The notes below the pieces were generated by a model. The model searched no databases. It saw nothing but the letters and a program-made list of their open reading frames with translations, and was not told the origin of the DNA. Of a stretch of DNA of 64,000 bases, positions 10,990 to 23,470 are shown in pieces. Origin of the DNA: Misgurnus anguillicaudatus (taxonomy: Eukaryota > Chordata > Actinopteri > Cypriniformes > Cobitidae); the NCBI RefSeq assembly GCF_027580225.2, contig NC_073352.2:746501-810500 (forward strand). Direction: 5' to 3'. Position 1 is the first letter of the stretch; each line of letters opens with the position of its first letter. A program made the translations under genes and the position numbers.

Positions 10990-12881
10990 CACATTTGAAA
11001 TAAAAAAGCTCATAAGCTCAATAAGCATTTTACAATGAGGGGTCATGCACTCCAGCCGGCTGCTTCTACCAGGCCCAATTATATAGCACCTACATTTGCA
11101 TCCGGCTTTAATCTCCCACAGTTTTCTTTTGCTGAAATTCAAACTGTAGATGTTTTGAGAGAGTTACAAAATCTCAATTCATATAAATCTGCTGGACTTG
11201 ACAATTTAGACCCCTTCTTCTTGAAGATGTCAGCTGCAATTATTGCTTCACCTATTACTAGTATTTTTAACCTTTCATTTTTTTCGTCAGAGATTCCTAA
11301 AGACTGGAAAGCTGCTGCAGTTGTCCCCCTATTTAAAGGGGGGGAGGGCACTACAGACCCAAACTGTTGCCGACCCATCTCTGTTTTGCCCTGCTTGGCA
11401 AAGGTTTTTGAAAGCCAAGTCAACAAACAGATAACGCGCTATCTTGAATCACATCATCTCCTCTCAGATATGCAGTCTGGATTTAGAGCAGGTCATGGGT
11501 GTACCTCAGCAACACTAAAGGTCCTAAATGATGTTATTACAGCTCTTGACCAAAAACATCAGTGTGCTGCTGTTTTTATTGACTTGGCAAAAGCGTTTGA
11601 TTCTGTTAATCACAACATTCTTATTGAAAAACTTAAGGCTCTGGGTTTCTCAAGTACTTGCCTTTCCTGGTTTTCTAATTATTTCACTGATAGATTTCAA
11701 CGTGTTAAGTCTGAAGGCCTGCTTTCTGATCCTCTTGTTGTATCGAAGGGTGTGCCCCAGGGCTCGATTCTTGGCCCGATTTTATTTTCTGTCTATATTA
11801 ATGATGTGGCTCGAGTTGCGGGCAACTCTTCTATTCATTTTTATGCAGACGACACGGTTTTGTACACATCTGGTCCCACATTGGAAAGTGTATTAGCGAA
11901 ACTTCAAAAGAGTTTTGATGATATTCAATTAACTTTCCGGGATCTTCAATTGTCTCTAAACTCCAGTAAAACAAAATGCATGATTTTTAATCGGACACAT
12001 TTTATATCTAAGTGCCCAATAAATATTACTACTTTGAGTGGGTCTAAGCTGGAATACGTGGATACATACAAATATCTAGGGGTTTGGTTAGACACCTCGC
12101 TCTCCTTTAAAACCCACATAAACCATCTCCAGTCAAAGATCAAGTCCAGGATTGGGTTTCTATTTCGAAATAAATCTTCATTTAACTTTTCTGCAAAACA
12201 GGTTCTTGTTAAAATGACTATCATCCCAATGCTAGACTTTAGAGACGTTGTCTATAGGAATGCTTCTAACTCCTTACTTAAGAAATTGGATGTTGTCTAT
12301 CATAGTGCTATTCGCTTTATTACTAAAGCTCCACATAACACACACCACTGCACTCTTTACTCATTAGTTGGATGGCCTTCGTTATAAAATCGACGCCTAA
12401 CTCACTGGTATCAGTTAATTTATAAATCCATACTTAACAAAACACCATCTTACCTAAGTACTTTAATAACCATGTCAGTATTTAACTTGCGCTCGAGTAA
12501 ATACAAATTTTTGGTCCCTACAAAAGTACGTACCTCCTTTGGCCGTTTTTCTTTCAAATTTTCTGCTGTCAATGATTGGAACAATTTACAAAAGTCTCTT
12601 AAATTAGAATCCTTGGTTTCGATCAGCACTTTTAAAGTTTTGCTTTCAAATTTACTGACGGACCGATGTATATGTTGATATTATTTTTTACTTTGTTGCA
12701 TTATCATTTAATTGTATCTGTATGTTTTATATGATTTTGTTCTTGAATGTCGGTATGTCATGTGTAGTTTTATGTCGCCTTGTACTTTGTGCCTGTCTTG
12801 GCCAGGTCGCGGTTGCAAATGAGAACTTGTTCTCAACCGATTCACCTGGTTAAATAAAGGTAAAATAAAAAAATAAATAAA
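10990..12881 (+). mobile_element. 5'-truncated LINE, I/Jockey-group-like
   Basis: Contains the reverse transcriptase frame 11035-12678 and a 3' UTR with TGAGAACTTGTTCTCAA and CCTGGTTAAATAAAGGTAAA before an A-rich tail. The endonuclease and any ORF1 are missing, so this copy was truncated on insertion. The clade assignment comes from general resemblance of the protein and tail, not from a search. Confidence 0.85.
11035..12678 (+). pseudogene. LINE ORF2 reverse transcriptase, one in-frame stop
   Basis: The frame encodes the C-terminal two thirds of a non-LTR retrotransposon ORF2, the enzyme that copies LINE RNA at the nicked target. Reverse transcriptase motifs are in order. Motif A contains FIDLAKAFDSVNH with the first catalytic Asp. 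Motif B is GVPQGSILGP. Motif C is FYADDTVLY with the catalytic Asp pair, and SKTKCMIFNR and YKYLGVWLD follow. The frame is broken once, by TAA at 12385-12387, and continues in the same frame to a stop at 12676-12678. The last 97 codons are the usual LINE C-terminal segment, with a NDWNNL motif. The frame is open from just after a TGA near 10996, so the ATG at 11035 is internal to a truncated protein. The endonuclease domain is absent. Apart from the stop the copy looks little decayed. Confidence 0.88.
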
Positions 12882-12992
12882 AAAATAACACAAAAAGACA
12901 TGATGAGAAAACAGCAGTAAGGCTTCAATGTAAATGTATGGTTATTTTGTCAAACAATTATAAATCGAGTTTATATATCAGGATTTCAGCAG

Positions 12993-13118
12993 AGACGCAA
13001 GAGAGAGAGACGCAAGAGAGAGAGACGCAAGAGAGAGAGACGCAAGAGAGAGAGACGCAAGAGAGAGACGCAAGAGAGAGACGCAAACGAGAGACACAAG
13101 AGAGAGACGCAAGAGAGT
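12993..13118. repeat. GAGACGCAAGAGA minisatellite
   Basis: About nine head-to-tail units of 11-15 bp built from GAGACGCAAGAGAGA. The array lies at the 5' edge of the L2 LINE and directly precedes its tandem 5' UTR units, so it is probably part of the element's 5' end. The small open frame through it is a composition artefact. Confidence 0.9.
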
Positions 13119-13133
13119 GGCAACACTGTTATC

Positions 13134-13545
13134 GGAGCTCCGTCGAGTTCATCATCTAAATCCTATTTTCTTACTATCTTGTTCCTATCTATATAATATA
13201 ACTTACTAGTTCATCATAGGAATACTTTACCGTGACGATTATTCAACAGTTTCAATAAGTGAAACGAGTTATCACTGGTAAACAGCCAGTATTAGCATAT
13301 AGCCCGCTAGCATTAGCAAACGGGGAAACACTGCTCCGTGCATTGGAGCTCCGTCGAGTTCATCATCTAAATCCTATTTTCTTACTATCTCGTTCCTATC
13401 TATATAATATAACGTACTAGTTTATCTGAGGAATACTTTAACTAGTACTCTTCGATTATTGAACAGTATTAATAAGTAAAACGATCTATCACTAGTAAAC
13501 ACCTAGTGTTAGCATATAGCCCGCTAGCATCAACAAACGTGCCGA
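13134..13545 (+). promoter_or_regulatory. tandem 5' UTR/promoter units of L2-A
   Basis: Two direct copies of a unit starting GGAGCTCCGTCGAGTTCATC, at 13134 and 13345, 211 bp apart and highly similar. They sit between the 5' edge and ORF1. Tandem 5' units in LINEs commonly act as internal RNA polymerase II promoters. Promoter activity here is inferred from position only. Confidence 0.6.
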
Positions 13546-13604
13546 TTGAAGTTAGCACTTGCTCACTGTCTGTTTACTGTAAATCTGCCTTCCTTTTCGA
13601 TCTA

Positions 13605-14735
13605 ATGGCGGACTCATCCGATGTATGTTTTTCAGACCTTTCCTCACCAGAGCGGGAAGCTGTGGAGGAGTTGTTGCCCAGCATTCGCACCAGACGGTAC
13701 AGCTTGCCACACATCACCCTGGCTCCAGGCACCCGGAGACGACCAAGGCATGCAACGAGTGAGCACCCATCTCGATGCAGCTTCACGGACCGCGTTCGGG
13801 CGAACGGAGACGCTATCGCACAGCATGAAAACGGTAAGACTCCGCTTGTCATTGTAACCTGCACTACTTGCCACATGTACAGTTTAGCTTCTTCCGTCAG
13901 CATAGAGGGGTTTACATGTGCTAAGTGTATTGAAGTAGTAAGGCTGACGGAGAAGGTTGCAGAACTAGAAGCGCGCATCCGAACGCTAGTTGAGGACAGT
14001 AAGACCGCTAATGTTAATGTTACAAACACTGTTTCGGGTGCGCCTAGTGTTAAGCGTAATACACATGGCTCGGTTCCGACTTCAGAGTCAAGGCGGCTGA
14101 CTAACTGGGTGACTGTCAGGTGGCCTAGTCACATTCGGCATCCAAATCACGTTCCTGTTTTAATATCAAACAGATTTTCTCCACTCAGCAATACACCGGC
14201 TGAGACATCTGTTAAAGGTGCCCTGGTTATTGGAGATTCTATACTCAGGAACGTTGGCATTGAGGCACCAGCCACCATAGTCGATTGTATACCGGGAGCC
14301 AGAGCGTCTGACATTAGATCCAAACTTAAAGTGCTGGCTAATGCTAACCATAAGTTTTCTAAGATTGTTATTCACGCTGGCACGAATGACACCAGACTCC
14401 GCCAGTCGGAGATCACCAAAGATACTATTAAAGAGGTGTGTGAAATTGCAAAAACAATGTCAGACAATGTAATTTGCTCTGGTCCCCTCCCCTCCTACCG
14501 GGGGGATGAAACTTACAGTAGATTAGTGTCTCTTCATGGCTGGATGTCAAAGTGGTGCCCTCAGCATAACGTAGGGTTTATAGACAATTGGAAGCATTTC
14601 CGGGGAAGACATGACCTGCTAAAGAGAGATGGCCTCCATCCGTCTCCGGAAGGAAGTGCTATACTCTCTAGAAATCTGACCAATAGTCTTACTTTTGATA
14701 TTAGTCCCTTTCACACATACAGTCTTTACTGGTAA
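13605..14735 (+). CDS. L2 LINE ORF1 protein with esterase (SGNH) domain
   Basis: Role: ORF1 proteins of L2/CR1 LINEs bind element RNA and many carry an SGNH-hydrolase (esterase) domain of unclear purpose. I start at ATG 13605 (MADSSDVCFSDLSS), because the longer open frame upstream has only a GTG. The protein is 376 residues. Roughly: an acidic and Arg-rich N-terminal 80; a Cys pair CTTC and a second pair CAKC about 25 residues later, forming a zinc-ribbon-like motif; a short coiled coil (LTEKVAELEARIRTL); a Ser/Thr-rich linker; then the SGNH domain with block I GDSILRNVG, block III HAGTNDT and block V DGLHPSPEG. These hold the Ser, Asn and Asp/His positions of the family. The last ten residues, SPFHTYSLYW, and the stop come from the DNA element inserted at 14703. 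Without it the frame would end after FDIV. Confidence 0.9.
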   Translation: MADSSDVCFSDLSSPEREAVEELLPSIRTRRYSLPHITLAPGTRRRPRHATSEHPSRCSFTDRVRANGDAIAQHENGKTPLVIVTCTTCHMYSLASSVSIEGFTCAKCIEVVRLTEKVAELEARIRTLVEDSKTANVNVTNTVSGAPSVKRNTHGSVPTSESRRLTNWVTVRWPSHIRHPNHVPVLISNRFSPLSNTPAETSVKGALVIGDSILRNVGIEAPATIVDCIPGARASDIRSKLKVLANANHKFSKIVIHAGTNDTRLRQSEITKDTIKEVCEIAKTMSDNVICSGPLPSYRGDETYSRLVSLHGWMSKWCPQHNVGFIDNWKHFRGRHDLLKRDGLHPSPEGSAILSRNLTNSLTFDISPFHTYSLYW

Positions 14736-15470
14736 TTTACTGGTAAATTGCAGTTAACATGTCATGTGTGAACAGAACCTTTCCGGTAAATCAGTGCTCC
14801 CAATTTACCAGTAAGACAGGTTGTAAGATTAACGGTAATTTACCGGTAAGCACTGTGTGTGAACGAAATAAGCATTACCGGCATTTAGATGACGTCAGAC
14901 CGCGCTGACAGATTGGGCGGGCCAATCAGATAGTTTTTTATACAGGTGACGCGGTTTCCCCCAGACTGTTTACGGACGTTTCCACACACTTGTTGCTTAA
15001 AAGTCGAGCACAACTGAAGTTAACATCCACATTTCTTCAGCAAAGTTGTTTAAAACAGCTTACCATCTAATTGCCAAATTGCCAACGTCCTTAGCACACC
15101 ATCTGTGAAGCCTAATGTGCAAACGCGCAGGTTCCGTTTGACGCCGCCTAACGCAATGTTGTTTGGTCACGAGCAACTTCGCGACCGTTTGCCACAGATG
15201 TAAAAACAACAAAATACGGACCGTGGATATTAAGTCATAACCCGCCGTTTACAAATACGACACGGACGGAGCTCGCTGGCCGCACGTCACAGGCAACTTC
15301 CGCTTTCTCTCCGAGTTTACCGGTATTTTGATACTGATGTGTGAATGATGTCTTACGGGTAAATAGACGGAACGTCACTGCATGTGTGAACAGCACATTT
15401 TTGTATTTACTGGTAAATTCATTCTGGTAAATTCATGGTAATTTACCAGAATTACTGTGTGAAAGAGGCT
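14703..15470. mobile_element. 768-bp DNA element, copy 1
   Basis: Inverted ends AGTCCCTTTCACACA and TGTGTGAAAGAGGCT flank a non-coding body containing GATGACGTCAGACCGCGCTG. The target appears to be ATT, duplicated at both borders, although a 2-bp AT reading also fits. It interrupts the 3' end of L2-A ORF1. A second copy of exactly the same length and almost the same sequence lies at 19991-20758, so the family moved recently. Confidence 0.88.
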
Positions 15471-15717
15471 ATTGTCTGACTATCCAGGGCCCAGGTCAGG
15501 AAACAGACAGATCGGCTTACCCATCAGTCTGTTAGCTGCCTTGACATGTCAAGATCACATATATCCCAGCACATAAAGCCTTTTTTAACAGAGTACCAAC
15601 ACATCTCGACTGTGTCTGTTCCTCGAACAAATAAAATACAGAGCACCGTTTACCTCGTCTCGTACAAATCTTATTAACATAAAATTAGAACACAATACAT
15701 TAACAGATGAAACTCAA

Positions 15718-16266
15718 ATGTTAAAATTCGGCCTTCTTAACATTAGATCGCTTACCAATAAAGAACCAATTATCAATGAAATAATTACTGACCAAAACTT
15801 AGATGCACTCTGTTTAACAGAAACCTGGCTTAAAGCAGACGATTACACCAGTTTAAATGAATCCACCCCACAAGACTATTATTATAAACATGTTCCTCGA
15901 GTGCTTACTCGATCTAAAAAGTATGACCACATCAGTCCAATTCTGGCATCTTTACATTGGCTACCAGTTAAATATCGCATACAATTTAAAATATTACTAA
16001 TCACCTACAAAGCCTTAAATGGACTAGCGCCCTCGTATATTAAAGAACTACTATCAGAATACAATCCATCACGTAAACTGCGCTCACAAAATTCAGGTCA
16101 ATTAATTATCCCTAGAATATCAGAAGTGTCTAAAGGTGGTAGATCCTTTTCATACTTAGCCCCTAAGCTCTGGAATGATTTACCAAATAATGTTCGAGTA
16201 TCAGACACAGTCGATCAATTTAAATCTAAACTTAAAACATTCTTCTTTAACAAAGCATTCACATAA
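15718..16266 (+). pseudogene. L2 ORF2 internally deleted in frame
   Basis: The 182-codon frame joins two distant parts of L2 ORF2. Residues 1 to about 58 are the start of the apurinic-type endonuclease: NIRSLTNK contains the catalytic Asn, and CLTETWL the catalytic Glu. From about residue 60 (RVLTRSKKYDH onward) it is the C-terminal tail, with [25 protein letters not shown] and APKLWNDLP. The rest of the endonuclease and the whole reverse transcriptase are missing. The join, near 15893-15898, keeps the frame. Comparison with L2-D (55803-57664), which retains the reverse transcriptase, shows the parts are from one family. It cannot encode an active enzyme. Confidence 0.9.
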
Positions 16267-16638
16267 TATGTCCAGTAAATGTACTTTTCCCGCAGTAGTT
16301 AGTTTGTCTAGAACAAAGCACTCACATACCTCATATGGGTAATATACTATTGCCGCAATAGTTAGCCTGTCTGGAACCGACCTGACTTGAACCACTATAA
16401 TGTTTGACACTTGCATTACATGCGAACGGCCCCTACGCTAATAGAAATTCTGTTTTTCTCTCCCTGTCTCGTCCTCCACCATGAGGACAATGAGACAAAC
16501 AGACCCAGTTCCTGTTGCTGTGAAGATCATCGCATCACTGATCCACTGGCTGTCCTTCAACGTGATGACCAGCCGATGCCCGACCAACGACCACCGGCTA
16601 AACCAGTTTAATTCGCTTACCCGCCTCCTATCCCTACC

Positions 16639-16697
<59 letters not shown>

Positions 16698-16702
16698 TAT
16701 AT
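16639..16702. repeat. (TA)n microsatellite in L2-A 3' UTR
   Basis: A nearly pure TA run of about 60 bp. The same point of the 3' UTR is TA-rich in L2-D (57328-57344) and GTAT-rich in L2-B (29353-29378), so the repeat is a family trait that expands independently. Confidence 0.95.
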
Positions 16703-17256
16703 TAATTCCTCCCAAGGGTTTTTGTCCTTCTAGGAGTTTTTCCCATTGGGTTTTTTTTCCTAGGGGGTTTTTTCGTCCCAGGGAGAGTCAGCCAACTTTG
16801 GCTTAACTTAGCACTTTACTGTATACGTTACATTATTAATATGCTCGCTTGTACGGTTTAACCGCTATCTCTACTTCTTATATTATCTATTGATTTTCTG
16901 TGTTCTCCTCTACATCTTCTCATGTAAAGCTGCTTTGCAACAATTAACACTTGTGAAAAGCGCTATATAAATAAAATTGAATTGAATTAAAGGAACAGCT
17001 GGTTGGATTAAACTCAAGGTGTGACTGCATCGTGTTTACTCACTACTTTATAGTTGACTCGTTTCATGTCTGACAACAGAACAGATAATTAAAAAAAAAC
17101 AGGATTATTCTCTCCAACAAATGCATCATTTACAATTTGTTTATCATATAAATTTATTAACTAACATTAACGAACAATGAATGAGCAATATATATATACA
17201 CACACACACACAACCCCCCCCCCCCCCCCAAAGCTGTAAACCTAGGGGAAACACTG

Positions 17257-18058
<802 letters not shown>

Positions 18059-18715
18059 GTAAAAATTAGTGTTGTCACGATACCAAAATTATTGTTTCGA
18101 TACCGATACCATGTCAAGAAATTTGATTCCGATACTTTTTTTACGGTACTTTTCCTGAAAAGGGAGAAACACTCTCAAATCTCATTGATGTCCTTTATTT
18201 TAAAAATGGGACAACATTCTAATCATATAACTCACTAATAAATTAAAATATGAATATTAGATATATTAAACATTTAAGCAAATGAAATATATCAAAATAT
18301 AAAAAATAAATTAGAGCAATGGCATTCAAGGTAAAAAAAAGAAAAATTTTAGCAGCATTCTCTCAGTTTTTCTCTAGTGAGCATTAGCATAGTAAAAAAG
18401 GATAAACAAGTACTTAAACAAATGTACTGCTTTTTGTTTGTTATTGTTAGCTAATACATTAACATTTATATGATGAATAGATTATAGTGCAAATGTGAAA
18501 ATATACCCAGTGATGGCAATAACGGCGTTAGAAATAAACGGCGTTACTAACAGCGTTATTTTTTTCAGTAACGAGTAATCAAATAAATTACCGTTTCCCT
18601 CGTTATAACGGCGTTACGGTTACTGAGAATAAATGCTGCGCGTTGATATAATTAATCTCACTAAAGCGATTTTCACCAGAGTAGGTTCTCTCATCCAGCC
18701 AGGCAATGTTTGTCT

Positions 18716-18719
<4 letters not shown>

Positions 18720-18752
<33 letters not shown>
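18720..18752. repeat. (GT)n microsatellite
   Basis: A pure GT run of 33 bp, followed after 36 bp by a second short GT run near 18788-18798. Confidence 0.95.
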
Positions 18753-18753
<1 letters not shown>

Positions 18754-19976
18754 GAGGGGTGAGAGACACATAACTGATGATGATTTGTGTGTGTGTGTTA
18801 GAGGGGGTGGGACAACCACATAACCGATGATGACAAACGTCCTAAGCATGTACATAGTTATTCACTGAAAGTTGTAAATTTTAGTTTTTAATCAGTTATT
18901 ATATATTCATCTTCATAGTATCAGATCAGCAGACAGACCGCAGCATATTTAGTATTAATGACAAACGTGCTCATTCTGAAATCTAAATAAATAATCATAC
19001 TTTGTACCGTATGTGCATGCAATAATTTTCTGGTTTTATGTTATCTAAACTTATTTAGAGAAATAACACTGACCGTGTAGCTGAATGTCAAAAAAAACTT
19101 TATTTATACCCGTGTCATTAACAGAACGCTGCAGACACACTCACCTTAACGGTTTTTTATAAATCCATTTTCCTGCCCGATTAAAACATAAACATTGCAA
19201 ATAACACCAGAATTAACTATTAATTTACATACACATATCCTAAAAAATAATCTTGCGTGACTGATACGCTGTAAAGCGGGTGAATTTAAAACATGATTTT
19301 GAATGGAAGTCAATGACGCCCTCTGCCAGTTGGGTATACCAAGATGGCGGCTCGAACTCTGCGCTGGCTTCACCTCACGCTGTTACATTAAGCGCTCTAT
19401 GCGCAATCCAGTCATTACACAAACACATGCACAGTCCGGGAAGTGCAGTGCAGTGTTGCCAACTTGGTGACTTTGTCACTAGATTTAGCAACTTTCTAAA
19501 CCCCATTAGCGACTTTATTTACAAAAAGCGACTAGGACAAATCTAGAGATCTTTTCTGGCCTGATTGGAGACTGACGCGAGAGCATGCATCGCTCTCTCT
19601 CCTCAACGAGCAGCGGGTACTGCTGCTAGAGACTGACAGGCAGCCCGGTGCTCGGGGTGCAGTCCGTGAGTCCCACACACCCGCAACGACAGCGCGATGA
19701 CAAGTACAACAAACTCAAAGGTAGCAGTCGCAAACACAAAGTATAATGAAGTAAACATGTTTTTTTGGTGTGTTGATTCTTATTAGCCAAACCATGGTTT
19801 TACTACAGTAAACCATGGTTGTCAAAACCTTACATGGTTGTAAGGGACAAAATTAGTGGTTTCTCTTTAGTGTCTAATTCATTCATTTAACAAATTTTAT
19901 ATTGAGGGCATCCAAGTTATTTGAAATATTTGAACTTTCTTTAAGTAACGCAATAGTTACTTTGCCTGGTAATTAG

Positions 19977-21214
19977 TTAAAGGTGACATTAGTCCCTTTC
20001 ACACATACAGTCTTTACTGGTAATTTACTGGTAAATTGCAGTTAACATGTCATGTGTGAACAGAACCTTTCCGGCAAATCAGTGCTCCCAATTTACCAGT
20101 AAGACAGGTTGTAAGATTAACGGTAATTTGCCGGTAAGCGCAGTGTGTGAACGAAAAATATGGCATTACCGGCATTTAGATGACGTCAGACCGCGCTGAC
20201 AGATCGGGCGGGCCAATCAGAAAGTTTTTTATACAGGTGACGCGGTTTCCCCCAGACTGTTTACGGACGTTTCCACACACATGTTGCTTAAAAGTCGAGC
20301 ACACCTGAAGTTAACATCCACATTTCTTCACCAAAGTTGTTTAAAACAGCTTACCATCTAATTGCCAAATTGCAGACGTCCTTAGCACACCATCTGTGAA
20401 GCCTAACGTGCAAACGCGCATCCGTTTGACGCCGCCTAACGCAATGTTGTTTGGTCACGAGCAACTTCGCGACCGCTTGCCACAGATGTGAAAACAACAA
20501 AATACGGACCGTGGATATTAAGTCATAACCCGCCGTTTACAAATACGACACAGACGGAGCTCGTCGGCCGCGCGCCACAGGTAACTTCTGCTTTCTCTCC
20601 GAGTTTACCGGTATTTTGATACTGATGTGTGAATGATGTCTTACTGGTAAAAAGACGGAACGTCACTGCATGTGTGAACAGCACATTTTTGTATTTACTG
20701 GTAAATCCATTCTGGTAAATTCATGGTAATTTACCAGAATTACTGTGTGAAAGGGGCTATAGAATGATTGAACAGAGTATTTATCCTTGTTCTGTGATGT
20801 GACATGTAGACAAAAAAAATTTTGTTTGGGTCTGTAATGCCTTAGAAGCTTCCTAAAAACCTCTCTCAGATAGCTCTATTAGGGTGGGGGATTTTAAACA
20901 AGTAGTTTTGCACCTATTTGGCTCCCCCTACTGGCTTAACTTGCAATCTCATTACTGATTGGCTGACTTTGCTGCCACTCAAAAAATGTAGCCAATTATT
21001 TTAAAGTGGATGGGCAGTTAGATGCCTGTGATGTCATTAGCATCAGTTTTTCAGATTGGGCTGTTTTCTGGCTAACATTTCTAAAAGAGGAATTTCTATG
21101 AGACTGAGATGTTTAGCATGTCTAGCACTTTTTGTATGTTTGTGAATGTGGGTAGACTACCATTATTCAACAAAGACAAGGTAAAAATGGTTTTTCATTC
21201 TCTGTCCCCTTTAA
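19977..21214. mobile_element. TTAA-flanked element, nested
   Basis: TTAA at 19977-19980 and 21211-21214. The ends AGGTGACATAGAATG (interrupted by the 768-bp element) and CATTCTCTGTCCCCT are inverted partners. Non-coding apart from the insertion. Once the inserted element is set aside the body is about 460 bp. Confidence 0.8.
19991..20758. mobile_element. 768-bp DNA element, copy 2
   Basis: Same ends and body as 14703-15470 and the same length, with only scattered substitutions and small compensating indels. It is inserted in the left end of the TTAA element, splitting GACAT from AGAATG. It is the innermost and youngest layer of this nest. Confidence 0.9.
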
Positions 21215-21874
21215 TTGTAAATGATGTAACACAGTTACTAAGTCTACTCTTACTATTTTTGAGAAGTAATTAGTAACTATAACTAATTACTTTTTTAAAG
21301 TAACGTTGCCAACACTGAATATACCTCACTGAACGACATGAGGGTTAATAAATGACATGTTTTTGTGAACTTAAAGCACAACAGTATCTGGGTTAATTTA
21401 CTTTTTAGCACAGTCAAAATATTTTCTTGTCAGCTAAAATGCTGTCTGAATTTCCTAAGGCTGATAACTGTGAGGCGATTGTATTAACTTGGATCATAAA
21501 AAAGGCAAAGAAAAAAACGTGACAACACGCATATCAACAACAATTGCAACAATCTAGAATTAATACTTAGTGATGATTATCAATCTCTCGTCGGCGTGTC
21601 GGTCCTTCAGTGCTTTGCTAGCGGCGTTAGCACACGGCTCCGTAGCAACGCATATTTGGTTTACTTCACTTGTGTCTTTCGGGTTTGCATGTTTATTTGA
21701 CTCGCATCCGAAAACTCCACACATCACAACTGCTTGGCTTTCCTTGTACTGTTAAACCAGAGCGAACGAGACGAGGAGAGGAGGCGGAGCACTGCATTCA
21801 CGCGCACTGTGTGTGTGTGCGCGCAGTTTAAAAAAGAGAGAGAGTGAGAACGCGCAGCTGGTGTTCGCAGAGTT

Positions 21875-22150
21875 AAGGCCTCGTTATAGTTGTGCATAGG
21901 TCCTACGGTGTAGCCGCGATGGTGTAGGTTCCGCGTCATTTTTCATTTATACTTTTACGTCGTCGTCCGCGTCGACGTGCAAACACCTGCGCAGACCGCT
22001 GGTAGGCAGTAACCATGCATGTTACCACAGTAGCTAAAAATTAAAAATTTTGCGAGGTGCACGTCAGGCTACGCAGAGCTACGCACAGGCTACGGATAGC
22101 CTACGCCGTAGCTACGGCATATAACTTACGCACGACTATAAATCGGGCTT
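21875..22150. mobile_element. palindromic MITE
   Basis: Left end AAGGCCTCGTTATAGTTGTG mirrors right end CACGACTATAAATCGGGCTT. It is rich in GTAGC/GCTAC words throughout. About 276 bp, non-coding, inside the 18067-22272 hAT. The target duplication is unclear. Confidence 0.7.
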
Positions 22151-22280
22151 CACAAAAAAACCACGCACAGCTCGTCTCGGAGTATTCATTCAGCGGGACA
22201 CGAGTATTGGAATTGTTTTAAATGTTCGGTATCAATATGTATAGAAATATCGATATTTTTTTGACAACACTAGTAAAAAT

Positions 22281-23320
<1,040 letters not shown>

Positions 23321-23470
23321 TCAAAGACCATTTTTTTAACAATGTGTCATATTACGCAACCAGAGGGAGTCGTCTATGCTCTATGTTGGTTCAGAGTAGG
23401 TTGGTATTCAGTAAAAGCAGTCGCAAGTTATTGTGTTTTCAGTAGTTTTGTATTTCAATATATCATCGTG

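Larger units (their letters stand above)
12990..16985 (+). mobile_element. L2 LINE, internally deleted, with 5' UTR (copy L2-A)
   Basis: In order: minisatellite, two 211-bp 5' UTR units, ORF1 (13605-14735), a 768-bp DNA element inserted at the end of ORF1, the ORF1-ORF2 spacer, a shortened ORF2 (15718-16266), and a 3' UTR with a TA repeat. It ends GTGAAAAGCGCTATATAAAT followed by a (TTGAA)-type tail. It is the only L2 in the window with a 5' end. Both the inserted element and the ORF2 deletion show it is dead. Confidence 0.9.
9496..17256. mobile_element. possible large composite hAT with nested LINEs
   Basis: CAGTGTTTCCCCTA at 9496 is matched in inverse by TAGGGGAAACACTG ending at 17256. If these are one element, it holds the hAT 9961-10968, the LINE 10990-12881 and the L2 12990-16985. 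Against this, the flanks AATAATGT (left) and AATGTTAA (right) are not a clean 8-bp duplication, so the two ends may belong to different copies. Confidence 0.35.
18508..21317. mobile_element. hAT transposon, 2.8 kb, nested
   Basis: Ends CAGTGATGGCAATAACG and TAACGTTGCCAACACTG with perfect 8-bp duplications AATATACC at 18500-18507 and 21318-21325. It is inserted in the 18067-22272 hAT and is itself opened by the TTAA element. The body has no transposase. Confidence 0.94.
18067..22272. mobile_element. hAT transposon, 4.2 kb, outermost of a four-deep nest
   Basis: Ends TAGTGTTGTCACGATACC and GACAACACTA lie between perfect 8-bp duplications GTAAAAAT (18059-18066 and 22273-22280). It contains the second hAT 18508-21317 and the MITE 21875-22150. 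No transposase frame is preserved. It lies in the nup210 intron 3' of the exon at 22924. Confidence 0.93.

Noticed and set aside
13574..14029. A 151-residue minus-strand open frame
   Set aside because: It is the antisense shadow of the L2 ORF1 frame, whose esterase and zinc motifs are clear on the plus strand.
23342..23470. N-terminal extension of the THAP frame from ATG 23342
   Set aside because: The first 43 residues do not resemble the start of any THAP protein, and the domain's own Met has been lost, so the frame is probably fortuitous.
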